A DNA stretch of 5,612 nt from Clostridiales bacterium UBA4959 (lineage in GTDB: Bacteria > Bacillota > Clostridia > Oscillospirales > CAG-272): positions 9,472 to 15,083 of the forward strand of contig DHAH01000134.1 in assembly GCA_002397345.1 (NCBI GenBank), written 5' to 3'. Shown here in pieces: positions 1 through 5,612 of this stretch. Position 1 is the first letter of the stretch, and each line of letters opens with the position of its first letter. Made by a program: the position numbers and the translations under genes. The notes under the pieces are model-generated. The model searched no databases and had not been told where the DNA came from. It worked only from the letters and a program-made list of their open reading frames with translations.

Positions 1-2531
1 ACGCGCACACAGCGCTCGCCATATTCGGGCGGCAGCTCGCCGACTTTGGGGCGCAGTCCGACGACACCGAGCGTGCATGTGATATAGTCGGCGACAGCGG
101 TCGCGGCAGCGCGGCGCTCGCTGTCGTCCAGCTTATGGCGCAACGCGCATCCGACGAAATCTTCCCGCCTGTACAGCGCGGTGCGCGATTCGGCGGCGAA
201 ATCCCGGATGAAATACACCGCTCCGCCCAGCGCGCCGATTAACAGGAACCCCATGGAAATCGCGGTGATAATTATATCGGCTTTGATGGTTTTGGCTGTG
301 CCTGCCTCTTCATCGGGCAGCTCCTCGGGCGGCTTGTATTCTGGCGGTTTATAATCGGGGGCGGTGCTGCCGCCGGGGAGGTTGTAATGCTCGTACATGC
401 CCGAATAATATTCCGGTGTTGTTTCAAACGTGAGCCAGCCGATGTTGTTTACATAAACCTCGATCCACGCGTGCGCGTTATAGTCGGTCACGGTCGCGGT
501 ATAACGTCCCTCGTTACCTTTTAAATTTTCTGCTTTATCAAGTATGAATTCCGACGCGATGAACCCTTCGCAATAGCGTGTGGGTACTCCCAGCGTGCGG
601 AGCATCAGCGCCGCCGCCGTCGCAAACTGCACGCAATAGCCCTCGCGCGTGTCAAGCAGGAAAGCTTGCACCGGGTTCAACTTGTCGTCCGAGGGCTGTC
701 GGGGCGACAGGGTATAGGTGTAATTGTCTTTTAAATAGTCGATTACCGCCATCACTTTGTCGTATACAGTCAGGCTTGCGAGATTCCGGTTTACGAAGAT
801 ATTAAGCGTAATATTTGTTAATAGCTGTGCGTTAGCATTGTCCACATTAAGATAATTCTCTGCTGCATACTGGTTATATTCATCGGTGACGGTTAATTTT
901 TTATAAAATTTCTCGCGTTCCTTTTCGCTAAGCTCATACCAGCTTGTATAGATGCTGCGCTCGACTGCTTTTTCCAGCCCCAGCGCGATTATATCGTTGG
1001 CGGCTTCCTCGCGGCAGTCGAGCTTTGGGTTCGCGCGGCTCATCTCGATATATCTGCGGCACAAACGATAATAAAGGTCGAGCTGCGACAGATTTGCGAA
1101 CGCATCCTCGTGCCGGAACGACTGCACATAGGTCAAAGCGCGGTAGGATTTGTTGAAGTTGAGCCACGAGGTGGTGACAATGCCGTCGGCATAATTTTCA
1201 TGCTCCTCGCCGTATATGGCGCCGGGTTCGCCGCCATATTTAAGCAGTCCGACCACCGGGTCATAACGCGAGGGGATATAGAGCAGATTGCCGTTGCCGG
1301 ACAGCAGTTTCACATCGACGGGCGTTGACACATAACCGTATTCGATGCGGCTTACATAGTTTTTATAGTCGTTCAATGCGGTTAGCTTCGGGTCGATGAG
1401 ATTATAAAAACCGCGCGCTATCTCTTCGCCTACGGGAGCTTCGCCGCCGCTTTTTTTGGGCGCTTGCCACTTGTCTTTTTCAAAGTTTCCCGAAACAAAG
1501 CTGCGCAGATAGACGGGCAGATTATAATTTGTGCGCACCTCCATGACCTTCGCTCCGGTAAATGTGCGCGGACTGGCAGCCGCGGTGCGCGACGCGAGCG
1601 TATCCATATGACCGGAAAAGCCCAGGTCGGAAAAATCGGGCACATCACCGATGATAACAGACGAAACAATCTGTCTTGCTATCTCCATTTTAGAGTTAAT
1701 CCCGCCGATCTCAATCCACTTTTTATCGATTGTGAGCGTTGGGAGAAGCAGAACAATAAACGCCAGCACCATCGCGGCAAGCCCGGCAAAGCCGCCGAGC
1801 GCCGCGCCTTTAAATTTATCCTTGGGTTTCGGCGAATCTTCCGCGCGGTTCAAATGCTCATACGCGCGCATTACAGCCATGCCGCAGAAAGCGGCGAGCA
1901 TCAGCGTGAATCCCCAGCTCCGCCCGCAGAGGTTATAGGTGAAGATGAACACGCAGATCACGCCCGTCAGTGTGGCGACAGGCAGCAAATGCACACGTTT
2001 TATGATCGAAAGCGTGATAATAACAGCCAAAAAAATCCCGAGAAGCGTTAAACCCGCGCGCGTGAGGTCGGACGCGGTGAGGGTTGGAAAATACGGGGTA
2101 AAATCAAACGGTATCGCGTCGGGCGAGCGGTAGCCAAGCCCGCCCAGCCGCGCGCATATGCCGTTGTACAGCGAAAGCGCGGAGAAATAGGCAAGCTGCA
2201 GCGGTTTATTGACGGACAGGACAAAAATAAACACCGAAACCGCGGTCATGCCAACCGATATAATCGCGCCTATCCAGCCTGAGGACGCGAGCGCCAATAT
2301 TACCACGGGTACGAGCGATGCAAGCGCCAGATAACCGGCGCTCACTCCGTATTCGAGCGCTTCATTTATAAACAACAGCAGCCCCCACACCGCCAGCCAC
2401 GCCGAAAGCGTGCGGCACAAATAGCCGATGACCGCCGAGCCGGGCAGCGTACGCTGCAGCTCGGGCAGGTATAGATATTTACGAGCGGGGGCGCGCTTTT
2501 TTGTATGCGCTTTTTTGGCGGTTGTGTTCAT
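1..2531 (-). CDS. Membrane transglutaminase-like protein (TgpA/YebA type), C-terminus cut by window edge
   Basis: The frame is open for 843 codons from ATG 2531 to the left edge. The basic N-terminus (KKAHTKKR) should be cytoplasmic. Seven hydrophobic segments follow at about residues 31-55, 63-83, 86-107, 158-177, 182-200, 205-224 and 243-264; basic loops after segments 4 and 6 fit the positive-inside rule. A large outside domain (about 268-750) ends in a transglutaminase core: nucleophile Cys633 in GYCVQFATAAALMLR, His687 in NAHAWIEVY, and GWLTFETTP with Glu703 where an acid is expected. A proline/acidic linker (YKPPEYKPPEE, 727-737), an eighth membrane segment (752-774) and a cytoplasmic tail follow. 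This is the TgpA layout: N-terminal membrane bundle, external transglutaminase, C-terminal anchor. The reaction could be cross-linking, hydrolysis or proteolysis of a surface protein; the substrate is unknown. It is the last visible gene of the moxR-DUF58 operon. No good Shine-Dalgarno sequence lies at normal distance, but no better start is visible. Confidence 0.93.
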   Translation of the reverse strand, partial: MNTTAKKAHTKKRAPARKYLYLPELQRTLPGSAVIGYLCRTLSAWLAVWGLLLFINEALEYGVSAGYLALASLVPVVILALASSGWIGAIISVGMTAVSVFIFVLSVNKPLQLAYFSALSLYNGICARLGGLGYRSPDAIPFDFTPYFPTLTASDLTRAGLTLLGIFLAVIITLSIIKRVHLLPVATLTGVICVFIFTYNLCGRSWGFTLMLAAFCGMAVMRAYEHLNRAEDSPKPKDKFKGAALGGFAGLAAMVLAFIVLLLPTLTIDKKWIEIGGINSKMEIARQIVSSVIIGDVPDFSDLGFSGHMDTLASRTAAASPRTFTGAKVMEVRTNYNLPVYLRSFVSGNFEKDKWQAPKKSGGEAPVGEEIARGFYNLIDPKLTALNDYKNYVSRIEYGYVSTPVDVKLLSGNGNLLYIPSRYDPVVGLLKYGGEPGAIYGEEHENYADGIVTTSWLNFNKSYRALTYVQSFRHEDAFANLSQLDLYYRLCRRYIEMSRANPKLDCREEAANDIIALGLEKAVERSIYTSWYELSEKEREKFYKKLTVTDEYNQYAAENYLNVDNANAQLLTNITLNIFVNRNLASLTVYDKVMAVIDYLKDNYTYTLSPRQPSDDKLNPVQAFLLDTREGYCVQFATAAALMLRTLGVPTRYCEGFIASEFILDKAENLKGNEGRYTATVTDYNAHAWIEVYVNNIGWLTFETTPEYYSGMYEHYNLPGGSTAPDYKPPEYKPPEELPDEEAGTAKTIKADIIITAISMGFLLIGALGGAVYFIRDFAAESRTALYRREDFVGCALRHKLDDSERRAAATAVADYITCTLGVVGLRPKVGELPPEYGERCVR

Positions 2532-2576
2532 TTTTTTATGCGTTTAAAGGGGATAATCCCTTCGGGTGTTCCATAA
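2532..2576 (-). other. DUF58-to-transglutaminase gene junction
   Basis: The 45-base gap has no promoter and no terminator. Read on the minus strand, the only Shine-Dalgarno-like string (AAGGG, 2562-2558) lies 26 bases before the transglutaminase ATG, too far for normal use. It is part of an imperfect dyad (AAGGGAT, one base, ATCCCCTT, about 2547-2562). A run of six A plus the A of the ATG directly precedes the start. A 12-codon open frame (2574-2536, MEHPKGLSPLNA) fills nearly the whole gap and ends four bases before the ATG. The DUF58 and transglutaminase genes are in the same frame, separated by in-frame TAA stops at 2577-2579 and 2544-2546. Confidence 0.5.
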
Positions 2577-3980
2577 TTATATTTTCGGCGATATCACCGT
2601 TATTCCCGCCTCGTTTAGTTGGCGGCGGCAATTTTCGGCGGTTTCACGGTATGCGGTGAGGGCTTCGGGTGATTTTATGCGTTCTGACGGGTCGAAATAG
2701 ATATACCCGACCGCGCCGCGCGCGGTCAGAGCGCCGAATGCGCTTGCGGCGGCTGTGATGCCGCGTACCAGCGGAGCGTCCATGCGCGCCGATACGAATA
2801 TCACCGTCACGCCCTGCGTTTCGGTGACGGTCACTGCCAGTCTGGTAAAATCGTGCGATTCATCCGAGGGGCACAGCTCCGCGGCGGAGAAGAGGGGCAG
2901 GACGCTTTCCAAATCGCCCGCTGATTCAAGCGTCGCCGACTGCATCATACCGGGGCGAAGACCGTCGTACCAGATCATGGTGCAGTCGTTGCCTTCTTGA
3001 AGCTCGCGCGACGCGGCGGCTATCGCAAGCTCGACAACCCCGTCGGCGGCGTATTCGTTTATATCATCTTCATAGATATTATCGGCGTTCCGGATCTTTG
3101 CCATGTCGGCGAAGATATACACACGGTTGCCCGAATTCATGGCATATTCTTTGACAACAAGCTCCTGCGCTTTTGACGACAGTTTCCAATGGATGCTCTT
3201 CATGTTGTCGCCGCTGCGGTATTCACGGATATCCGACAGTTCCGCGCGGTCGATGCCGGTTATATTTTTCACCGAGCTGGTGTTTACGTCCGACGGGGCG
3301 TGTGTGCCCTCCCGCCCGATTGTAAGCCGGCGGGGCATGACGAATACCGTTGTAAACGTGTCGGCGTCAACGCGCAGCCGGAACATGCGGAACAAATCAT
3401 AGATATAAATATCGGACACGCCGATCTCATATTTGCCGCGGTAGGGGAAGGTGACTTCCTCTGACAGATCATAGCACCCAAACGGCGCGAGCGAAACGCG
3501 CACCCGACGTCCCAGACAGCGCATAGCGCGTCCGACGGGCAGCGATATATCGATTTCGGTGAAGGGAATGGGTATGATCGAATCGTTGGCTATCTTCAGT
3601 CCGAATTTTACAGGCGAGAGTTTTTGCGCCTGGACTTGTCCGTTTGACACATATACTTTGACGCAGGCGGAGGCGATAAAAAGATATGCGAGCGTGAACA
3701 ATGGCAGGAGCAGCATAAATACGAACAATACAGCCGAGATCGGCGAGCGCAGCGCCTGTGTGAACAGCAGCGCCCCGGCGAGCAGCAGCAGATACAGCCA
3801 GAAATTGCTGCAGGGCACAAATTTCAGCCCGCGTTTCGGGGATGTGATTATGTGGGAGAGCGCTCTGTCGCGATATGTCGGTTTACGGGACGTTTTATGT
3901 GTCAAGCCTTGTTTGACACCGGCGTCCCCTGTATTTTCAATTGCCAATTGTTTTTTCCCGTTTGCCTTTATACGGCACAT
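2577..3980 (-). CDS. DUF58 domain membrane protein (degenerate vWA-like), partner of MoxR ATPase
   Basis: A protein of up to 467 residues. After a hydrophilic start come two hydrophobic segments (about 60-76 and 79-105), then a beta-rich region with the family motif FPYRGKYEIGVSDIYIYDLF (179-197). The DUF58 signature follows at 249-279 (SDIREYRSGDNMKSIHWKLS, then ELVVKEYA), and then a vWA-like fold from about 286 to the end. The expected DxSxS metal site is not kept: the strand reads VYIFADMAK (Asp292), so metal binding is doubtful. DUF58 proteins are usually encoded next to MoxR ATPases and are thought to be anchored adaptors or clients with their main domain in the cytoplasm. The start is uncertain. 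ATG 3980 would overlap moxR by 44 bases; TTG 3947, TTG 3905 and GTG 3818 (just before the first membrane segment) are alternatives. None has a strong ribosome binding site. The family call is firm; the exact function is not known. Confidence 0.92.
   Translation of the reverse strand: MCRIKANGKKQLAIENTGDAGVKQGLTHKTSRKPTYRDRALSHIITSPKRGLKFVPCSNFWLYLLLLAGALLFTQALRSPISAVLFVFMLLLPLFTLAYLFIASACVKVYVSNGQVQAQKLSPVKFGLKIANDSIIPIPFTEIDISLPVGRAMRCLGRRVRVSLAPFGCYDLSEEVTFPYRGKYEIGVSDIYIYDLFRMFRLRVDADTFTTVFVMPRRLTIGREGTHAPSDVNTSSVKNITGIDRAELSDIREYRSGDNMKSIHWKLSSKAQELVVKEYAMNSGNRVYIFADMAKIRNADNIYEDDINEYAADGVVELAIAAASRELQEGNDCTMIWYDGLRPGMMQSATLESAGDLESVLPLFSAAELCPSDESHDFTRLAVTVTETQGVTVIFVSARMDAPLVRGITAAASAFGALTARGAVGYIYFDPSERIKSPEALTAYRETAENCRRQLNEAGITVISPKI
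3899..3919 (-). repeat. Perfect 7-bp inverted repeat at the moxR/DUF58 junction
   Basis: GTGTCAA and TTGACAC are separated by 7 bases, starting 17 bases after the moxR stop. In the mRNA this would form a 7-bp hairpin. No U-run follows, so it is not a standard terminator. It lies inside the longest DUF58 reading frame but upstream of the GTG 3818 start, so it may be untranslated. A role in mRNA processing or differential expression is possible but unproven. Confidence 0.45.
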
Positions 3981-4938
3981 CCGTACGGCGCAATATCTCT
4001 GTGAGCACGCTCTCGGCGGTTATGTTGTCGAGCTTTGCCTCCTGCCGTAAAATAAGACGGTGAGCGATTGCGCTCCTGTAAACTGCCGCGACGTCGTCGG
4101 GCAGCACATAGACGCGCCGGTGCATGAAGGCGTATGCCTGCGCGATGTGCATCAGCGCGAGCGACGCGCGCGGGCTGGCGCCCAACGCCAGTTTTTCATG
4201 GCGGCGGGTCGCGGTGACGAGCAGGACGATATACCGGCTTACCTCCGGGTCGATATGGATACCCGAAACAATATTCCTCAGCGCAAGAATGCCCTCCACC
4301 CCGGTCACCGGTTTAACTGTGTCGATGGGGTTTTCGGTGCGGCGGCTTTCGATAATGGCGATCTCCTCGTCAAGGCTGGGGTAGCCCATCGAGATCTTCA
4401 GGCTGAAACGGTCGATCTGCGCTTCGGGCAGCGGATATGTGCCGACAAATCCCGTCGGGTTCTGCGTCGCGATAACCATGAACGGGTCGGGTATTTCATA
4501 GGTCACGCCGTCGACGGTGACGCGTGATTCTTCCATCGCTTCCAGCAGACTCGACTGCGTTTTGGGTGACGCGCGGTTGATTTCGTCGGCGAGCAGGATG
4601 TTTGTCATAACCAGCCCTTCTTTAAATTCGAAGCGCTCGCTTTGACGGTTATAAATATTAAACCCCGTTATATCCGACGCCATTACGTCGGGCGTAAACT
4701 GCGCGCGCCGGAACGCGAGCCCGGCGGCTTTCGCCGCGGCCGACGCCAGCGTGGTCTTACCCACGCCGGGCACGTCCTCGATAAGCACATGCCCTCCGGC
4801 GAGCAGCGCGGTGACAAGCAGTTTTATCTCCGCACGCTTGGCGACCACCACTTTTTCGATCTCGTCAACAAGCGCTGTCGCCGTATCATACATGCGCTCC
4901 ATTTCATCTGCGCTTAAAACTATATTTCCGGGATTCAT
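3937..4938 (-). CDS. MoxR-family AAA+ ATPase
   Basis: A complete 333-residue protein, the usual length for the family. All core AAA+ elements are visible: Walker A DVPGVGKTT (55-63, Lys61), Walker B ILLADEINRA (114-123, Asp118 and Glu119), sensor 1 MVIATQNP (154-161, Asn160), arginine finger EAQIDRF (172-178, Arg177), and sensor 2 GASPRAS (253-259, Arg257). A helical lid domain ends the protein. MoxR ATPases form rings that use ATP to remodel or activate partner proteins, commonly DUF58/vWA proteins encoded alongside, as here. ATG 4938 is supported by GGAG nine bases upstream; an upstream ATG at 4966 is out of frame. It is the first gene of the operon, behind a promoter at 4982-5010. Its stop (TGA 3939-3937) lies within the longest DUF58 frame, suggesting translational coupling. 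Cytoplasmic; specific client inferred only from context. Confidence 0.96.
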   Translation of the reverse strand: MNPGNIVLSADEMERMYDTATALVDEIEKVVVAKRAEIKLLVTALLAGGHVLIEDVPGVGKTTLASAAAKAAGLAFRRAQFTPDVMASDITGFNIYNRQSERFEFKEGLVMTNILLADEINRASPKTQSSLLEAMEESRVTVDGVTYEIPDPFMVIATQNPTGFVGTYPLPEAQIDRFSLKISMGYPSLDEEIAIIESRRTENPIDTVKPVTGVEGILALRNIVSGIHIDPEVSRYIVLLVTATRRHEKLALGASPRASLALMHIAQAYAFMHRRVYVLPDDVAAVYRSAIAHRLILRQEAKLDNITAESVLTEILRRTDVPYKGKREKTIGN

Positions 4939-4947
4939 TGTTGGCAG

Positions 4948-4957
4948 CTCCGCCTTT
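4948..4957 (-). promoter_or_regulatory. Ribosome binding site of the MoxR ATPase gene
   Basis: On the minus strand AAAGGCGGAG ends nine bases before ATG 4938. GGAG at this distance is a good Shine-Dalgarno match and fixes the start over the out-of-frame ATG at 4966. Confidence 0.75.
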
Positions 4958-4981
4958 CAACGCCATGCGTGTTTTCGATTA

Positions 4982-5010
4982 ATTATATCATATAGTATAA
5001 GAAATTACAA
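4982..5010 (-). promoter_or_regulatory. Sigma-A-type promoter of the moxR-DUF58-transglutaminase operon
   Basis: Read on the minus strand: -35 TTGTAA (5010-5005), 17-base spacer, perfect -10 TATAAT (4987-4982). Transcription would start near 4975, giving a leader of about 37 bases with the GGAG ribosome binding site. A second -10-like TATACT (4999-4994) lies in the spacer but has no good -35. The -35 sits inside one arm of a perfect inverted repeat (5004-5032), so a repressor bound there could block this promoter. Confidence 0.7.
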
Positions 5011-5032
5011 CAATAAAATAAGCGGTTGTAAT
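5004..5032. repeat. Perfect 8-bp inverted repeat, possible operator
   Basis: ATTACAAC (5004-5011) and GTTGTAAT (5025-5032) are perfect inverted copies around a 13-base AT-rich centre. The centre-to-centre distance is 21 bases, two helical turns, so a dimeric regulator could bind both arms on one DNA face. The left arm contains the -35 of the moxR promoter. It could also be a weak hairpin, but it lies upstream of the predicted transcription start, so a DNA site is more likely. Confidence 0.5.
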
Positions 5033-5154
5033 AAATGTGGGAATTGTTGAGAGATGGGCGGGGGTGATATGTTTTCTTGTTATTTTGTTGTAAAGGCGCA
5101 GGGATTTATTTTGTTTAACAAAAGAACAATTGTTTGCGAATAAATTTGTTGTAA
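5025..5154 (+). repeat. Three direct GTTGTAA boxes spaced 61-62 bases
   Basis: Exact copies of GTTGTAA lie at 5025-5031, 5087-5093 and 5148-5154, with starts 62 and 61 bases apart, about six helical turns. The first and third extend to GTTGTAATAA; the second and third share TTTGTTGTAA. A fourth copy in inverse orientation is at 5005-5011. The third and the inverted copy supply the -35 elements of the two divergent promoters; the middle two have no -10 at the right distance. The DNA is AT-rich, so chance is not excluded. Confidence 0.45.
5109..5134. repeat. Two adjacent small palindromes upstream of the glpA-like promoter
   Basis: TTTTGTT-T-AACAAAA (5109-5123) is a perfect 7-1-7 inverted repeat, followed one base later by the 10-base palindrome AACAATTGTT (5125-5134). 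They end 14 bases before the -35 of the plus-strand promoter, where activators often bind. No known regulator consensus could be assigned with confidence. Confidence 0.4.
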
Positions 5155-5177
5155 TAACGGCGTTTATGTGGTATACT
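5149..5177 (+). promoter_or_regulatory. Sigma-A-type promoter of the GlpA-like oxidoreductase gene
   Basis: -35 TTGTAA (5149-5154), 17-base spacer, -10 TATACT (5172-5177) with an extended -10 TG at 5169-5170. Transcription would start near 5184, giving a leader of about 35 bases. The -35 and spacer length are identical to those of the divergent moxR promoter. A perfect TATAAT at 5184-5189 has no matching -35 and probably is not the -10. Confidence 0.65.
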
Positions 5178-5195
5178 GTGGAATATAATAACGGC
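5152..5195 (+). repeat. 10-base direct repeat TAATAACGGC bracketing the -10
   Basis: TAATAACGGC occurs at 5152-5161 and 5186-5195, 34 bases apart. The first copy overlaps the end of the -35, and the second begins at the predicted transcription start. This is a suitable position for repressor half-sites, but no regulator is identified. Confidence 0.45.
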
Positions 5196-5202
5196 ATAAA
5201 AC

Positions 5203-5206
5203 GGGG
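5203..5206 (+). promoter_or_regulatory. Weak ribosome binding site of the GlpA-like gene
   Basis: GGGG in ACGGGGTAA lies 12 bases before ATG 5219, somewhat far and a partial match only. No better site is seen, and the protein N-terminus aligns well with this ATG. Confidence 0.4.
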
Positions 5207-5218
5207 TAATATTCGTCT

Positions 5219-5612
5219 ATGATATATGACGTTCTCATTATTGGCGGCGGTATCACGGGCTGCACGACCGCATACAGGCTGTCAGAATATAAATTGAAAG
5301 TCGCAATTGTCGAAGCAACCGACGATGTGGCGATGGGCGCGACAAAAGCCAATTCCGCCATAGTCCACGCGGGGTATGACGCCGCGCCGGGCTCGCTTAA
5401 GGCAAAACTCAACGTCGCGGGCTGCGCGGAGATGGGCGAACTGACAAAGCTGCTTGATGTGCACTACAAAAACTGCGGCTCGCTCGTCTGCGCCTTCTCC
5501 GATACAGAGGCAAAGACGCTGGAGGAACTGCTCGAACGCGGTAAAATAAACGGTGTTGCCGGACTTGAGATCATCACAGGTGAGCGCGCCCGCGAGCTTG
5601 AACCCGAGCTAT
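5219..5612 (+). CDS. FAD-dependent oxidoreductase, GlpA / L-2-hydroxyglutarate oxidase type, N-terminal part
   Basis: 131 codons are visible before the right edge; full-length relatives have roughly 400-550 residues. The protein begins directly with a Rossmann fold: YDVLIIGGGITG (3-14) carries the GxGxxG dinucleotide motif, with Glu32 (VAIVEA) at the end of strand 2, where it binds the FAD ribose. ATKANSAIVHAGYDAAPGSL (41-60) matches the FAD-contact segment of the DAO-like family, close to clostridial GlpA-like proteins; the NCGSLV and LEELLERGKINGV stretches also fit these. Such enzymes oxidise glycerol-3-phosphate or a related 2-hydroxy compound in the cytoplasm or at the membrane. The substrate-determining part and any C-terminal [2Fe-2S]-binding (BFD) domain lie outside the window, so the substrate is not assigned. 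It is divergent from the moxR operon and has its own promoter. Confidence 0.9.
   Translation, partial: MIYDVLIIGGGITGCTTAYRLSEYKLKVAIVEATDDVAMGATKANSAIVHAGYDAAPGSLKAKLNVAGCAEMGELTKLLDVHYKNCGSLVCAFSDTEAKTLEELLERGKINGVAGLEIITGERARELEPEL

Noticed and set aside
324..353. Tandem YKPPE-YKPPE coding repeat
   Set aside because: It is a short two-unit linker repeat before the last membrane segment with synonymous differences between copies; ordinary for proline-rich spacers.
1451..1457. Run of seven A in the transglutaminase coding strand as a possible slippage or frameshift site
   Set aside because: The frame continues intact on both sides through recognisable domains, and no alternative product is supported.
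1464..2051. A 195-codon plus-strand open frame
   Set aside because: It lies wholly antisense to the transglutaminase gene, is rich in Arg, His and Gln with no recognisable domain, and is explained by the GC-biased codons of the real gene.
2493..2516. Direct repeat GCGCTTTTTT, two copies 14 bases apart
   Set aside because: It falls in the coding start of the transglutaminase and simply encodes the repeated basic Lys-Lys pairs of the cytoplasmic N-terminus.
2547..2562. Dyad between the DUF58 and transglutaminase genes as an intrinsic terminator
   Set aside because: The loop would be a single base or the stem only about three pairs, and no U-run follows directly on the minus strand; the downstream gene needs read-through.
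3559..4527. Plus-strand open frames of 163 and 155 codons opposite the DUF58 and moxR genes
   Set aside because: Both are antisense to strongly supported proteins, with low-complexity composition, no convincing start signals and no recognisable domain.
4964..4966. Upstream minus-strand ATG as an alternative moxR start
   Set aside because: It is out of frame with moxR and reaches a stop after about 20 codons; ATG 4938 has a proper GGAG site.
5184..5189. Perfect TATAAT as the -10 of the oxidoreductase gene
   Set aside because: No -35-like hexamer lies 16-18 bases upstream, whereas TATACT at 5172-5177 has an extended TG and a 17-base-spaced TTGTAA.
1..5612. CRISPR arrays, tRNA or rRNA genes, insertion sequences, attachment sites
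   Set aside because: No regular repeat-spacer pattern, cloverleaf-like sequence, transposase-like reading frame or flanking inverted repeats was seen; nearly all DNA outside 4939-5218 is coding.

Overview
The window holds parts or all of four protein genes around one divergent promoter region. Coding DNA is moderately GC-rich and the 280-base intergenic region is clearly AT-rich. Gene order and protein style (a MoxR / DUF58 / membrane transglutaminase operon, and a GlpA-like FAD oxidoreductase of the form common in anaerobic Firmicutes) suggest a chromosomal segment of a Clostridia-type anaerobe. That assignment is inference; no rRNA or other taxonomic marker is present.

Minus strand, read right to left from about 4938 to base 1: a complete MoxR-family AAA+ ATPase (3937-4938), a complete DUF58 membrane protein with a degenerate von Willebrand A-like fold (2577-3980, start uncertain), and a large polytopic transglutaminase-like protein (1-2531) whose C-terminus runs off the left edge. 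The first two genes overlap or nearly touch, and the second and third are 45 bases apart. All appear to be read from one promoter at about 4982-5010. Trios of this kind are widespread. The ATPase is thought to remodel or chaperone the DUF58 partner, and the transglutaminase presents a Cys-His active site outside the membrane. The physiological substrate is generally unknown.

Intergenic 4939-5218: two good sigma-A-type promoters pointing outward. Both have the same -35 sequence TTGTAA and the same 17-base spacer. The region also holds several short dyads and repeats that look like operator sites.

Plus strand, 5219 to the right edge: the first 131 codons of an FAD-dependent oxidoreductase of the anaerobic glycerol-3-phosphate dehydrogenase (GlpA) / L-2-hydroxyglutarate oxidase type.

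No tRNA, rRNA, CRISPR array, insertion sequence or convincing intrinsic terminator was seen. The protein-coding content is a known type of module rather than a clearly new system. The less explained parts are the repeat-rich divergent promoter region, the two gene junctions, and the unassigned ectodomain of the transglutaminase protein.
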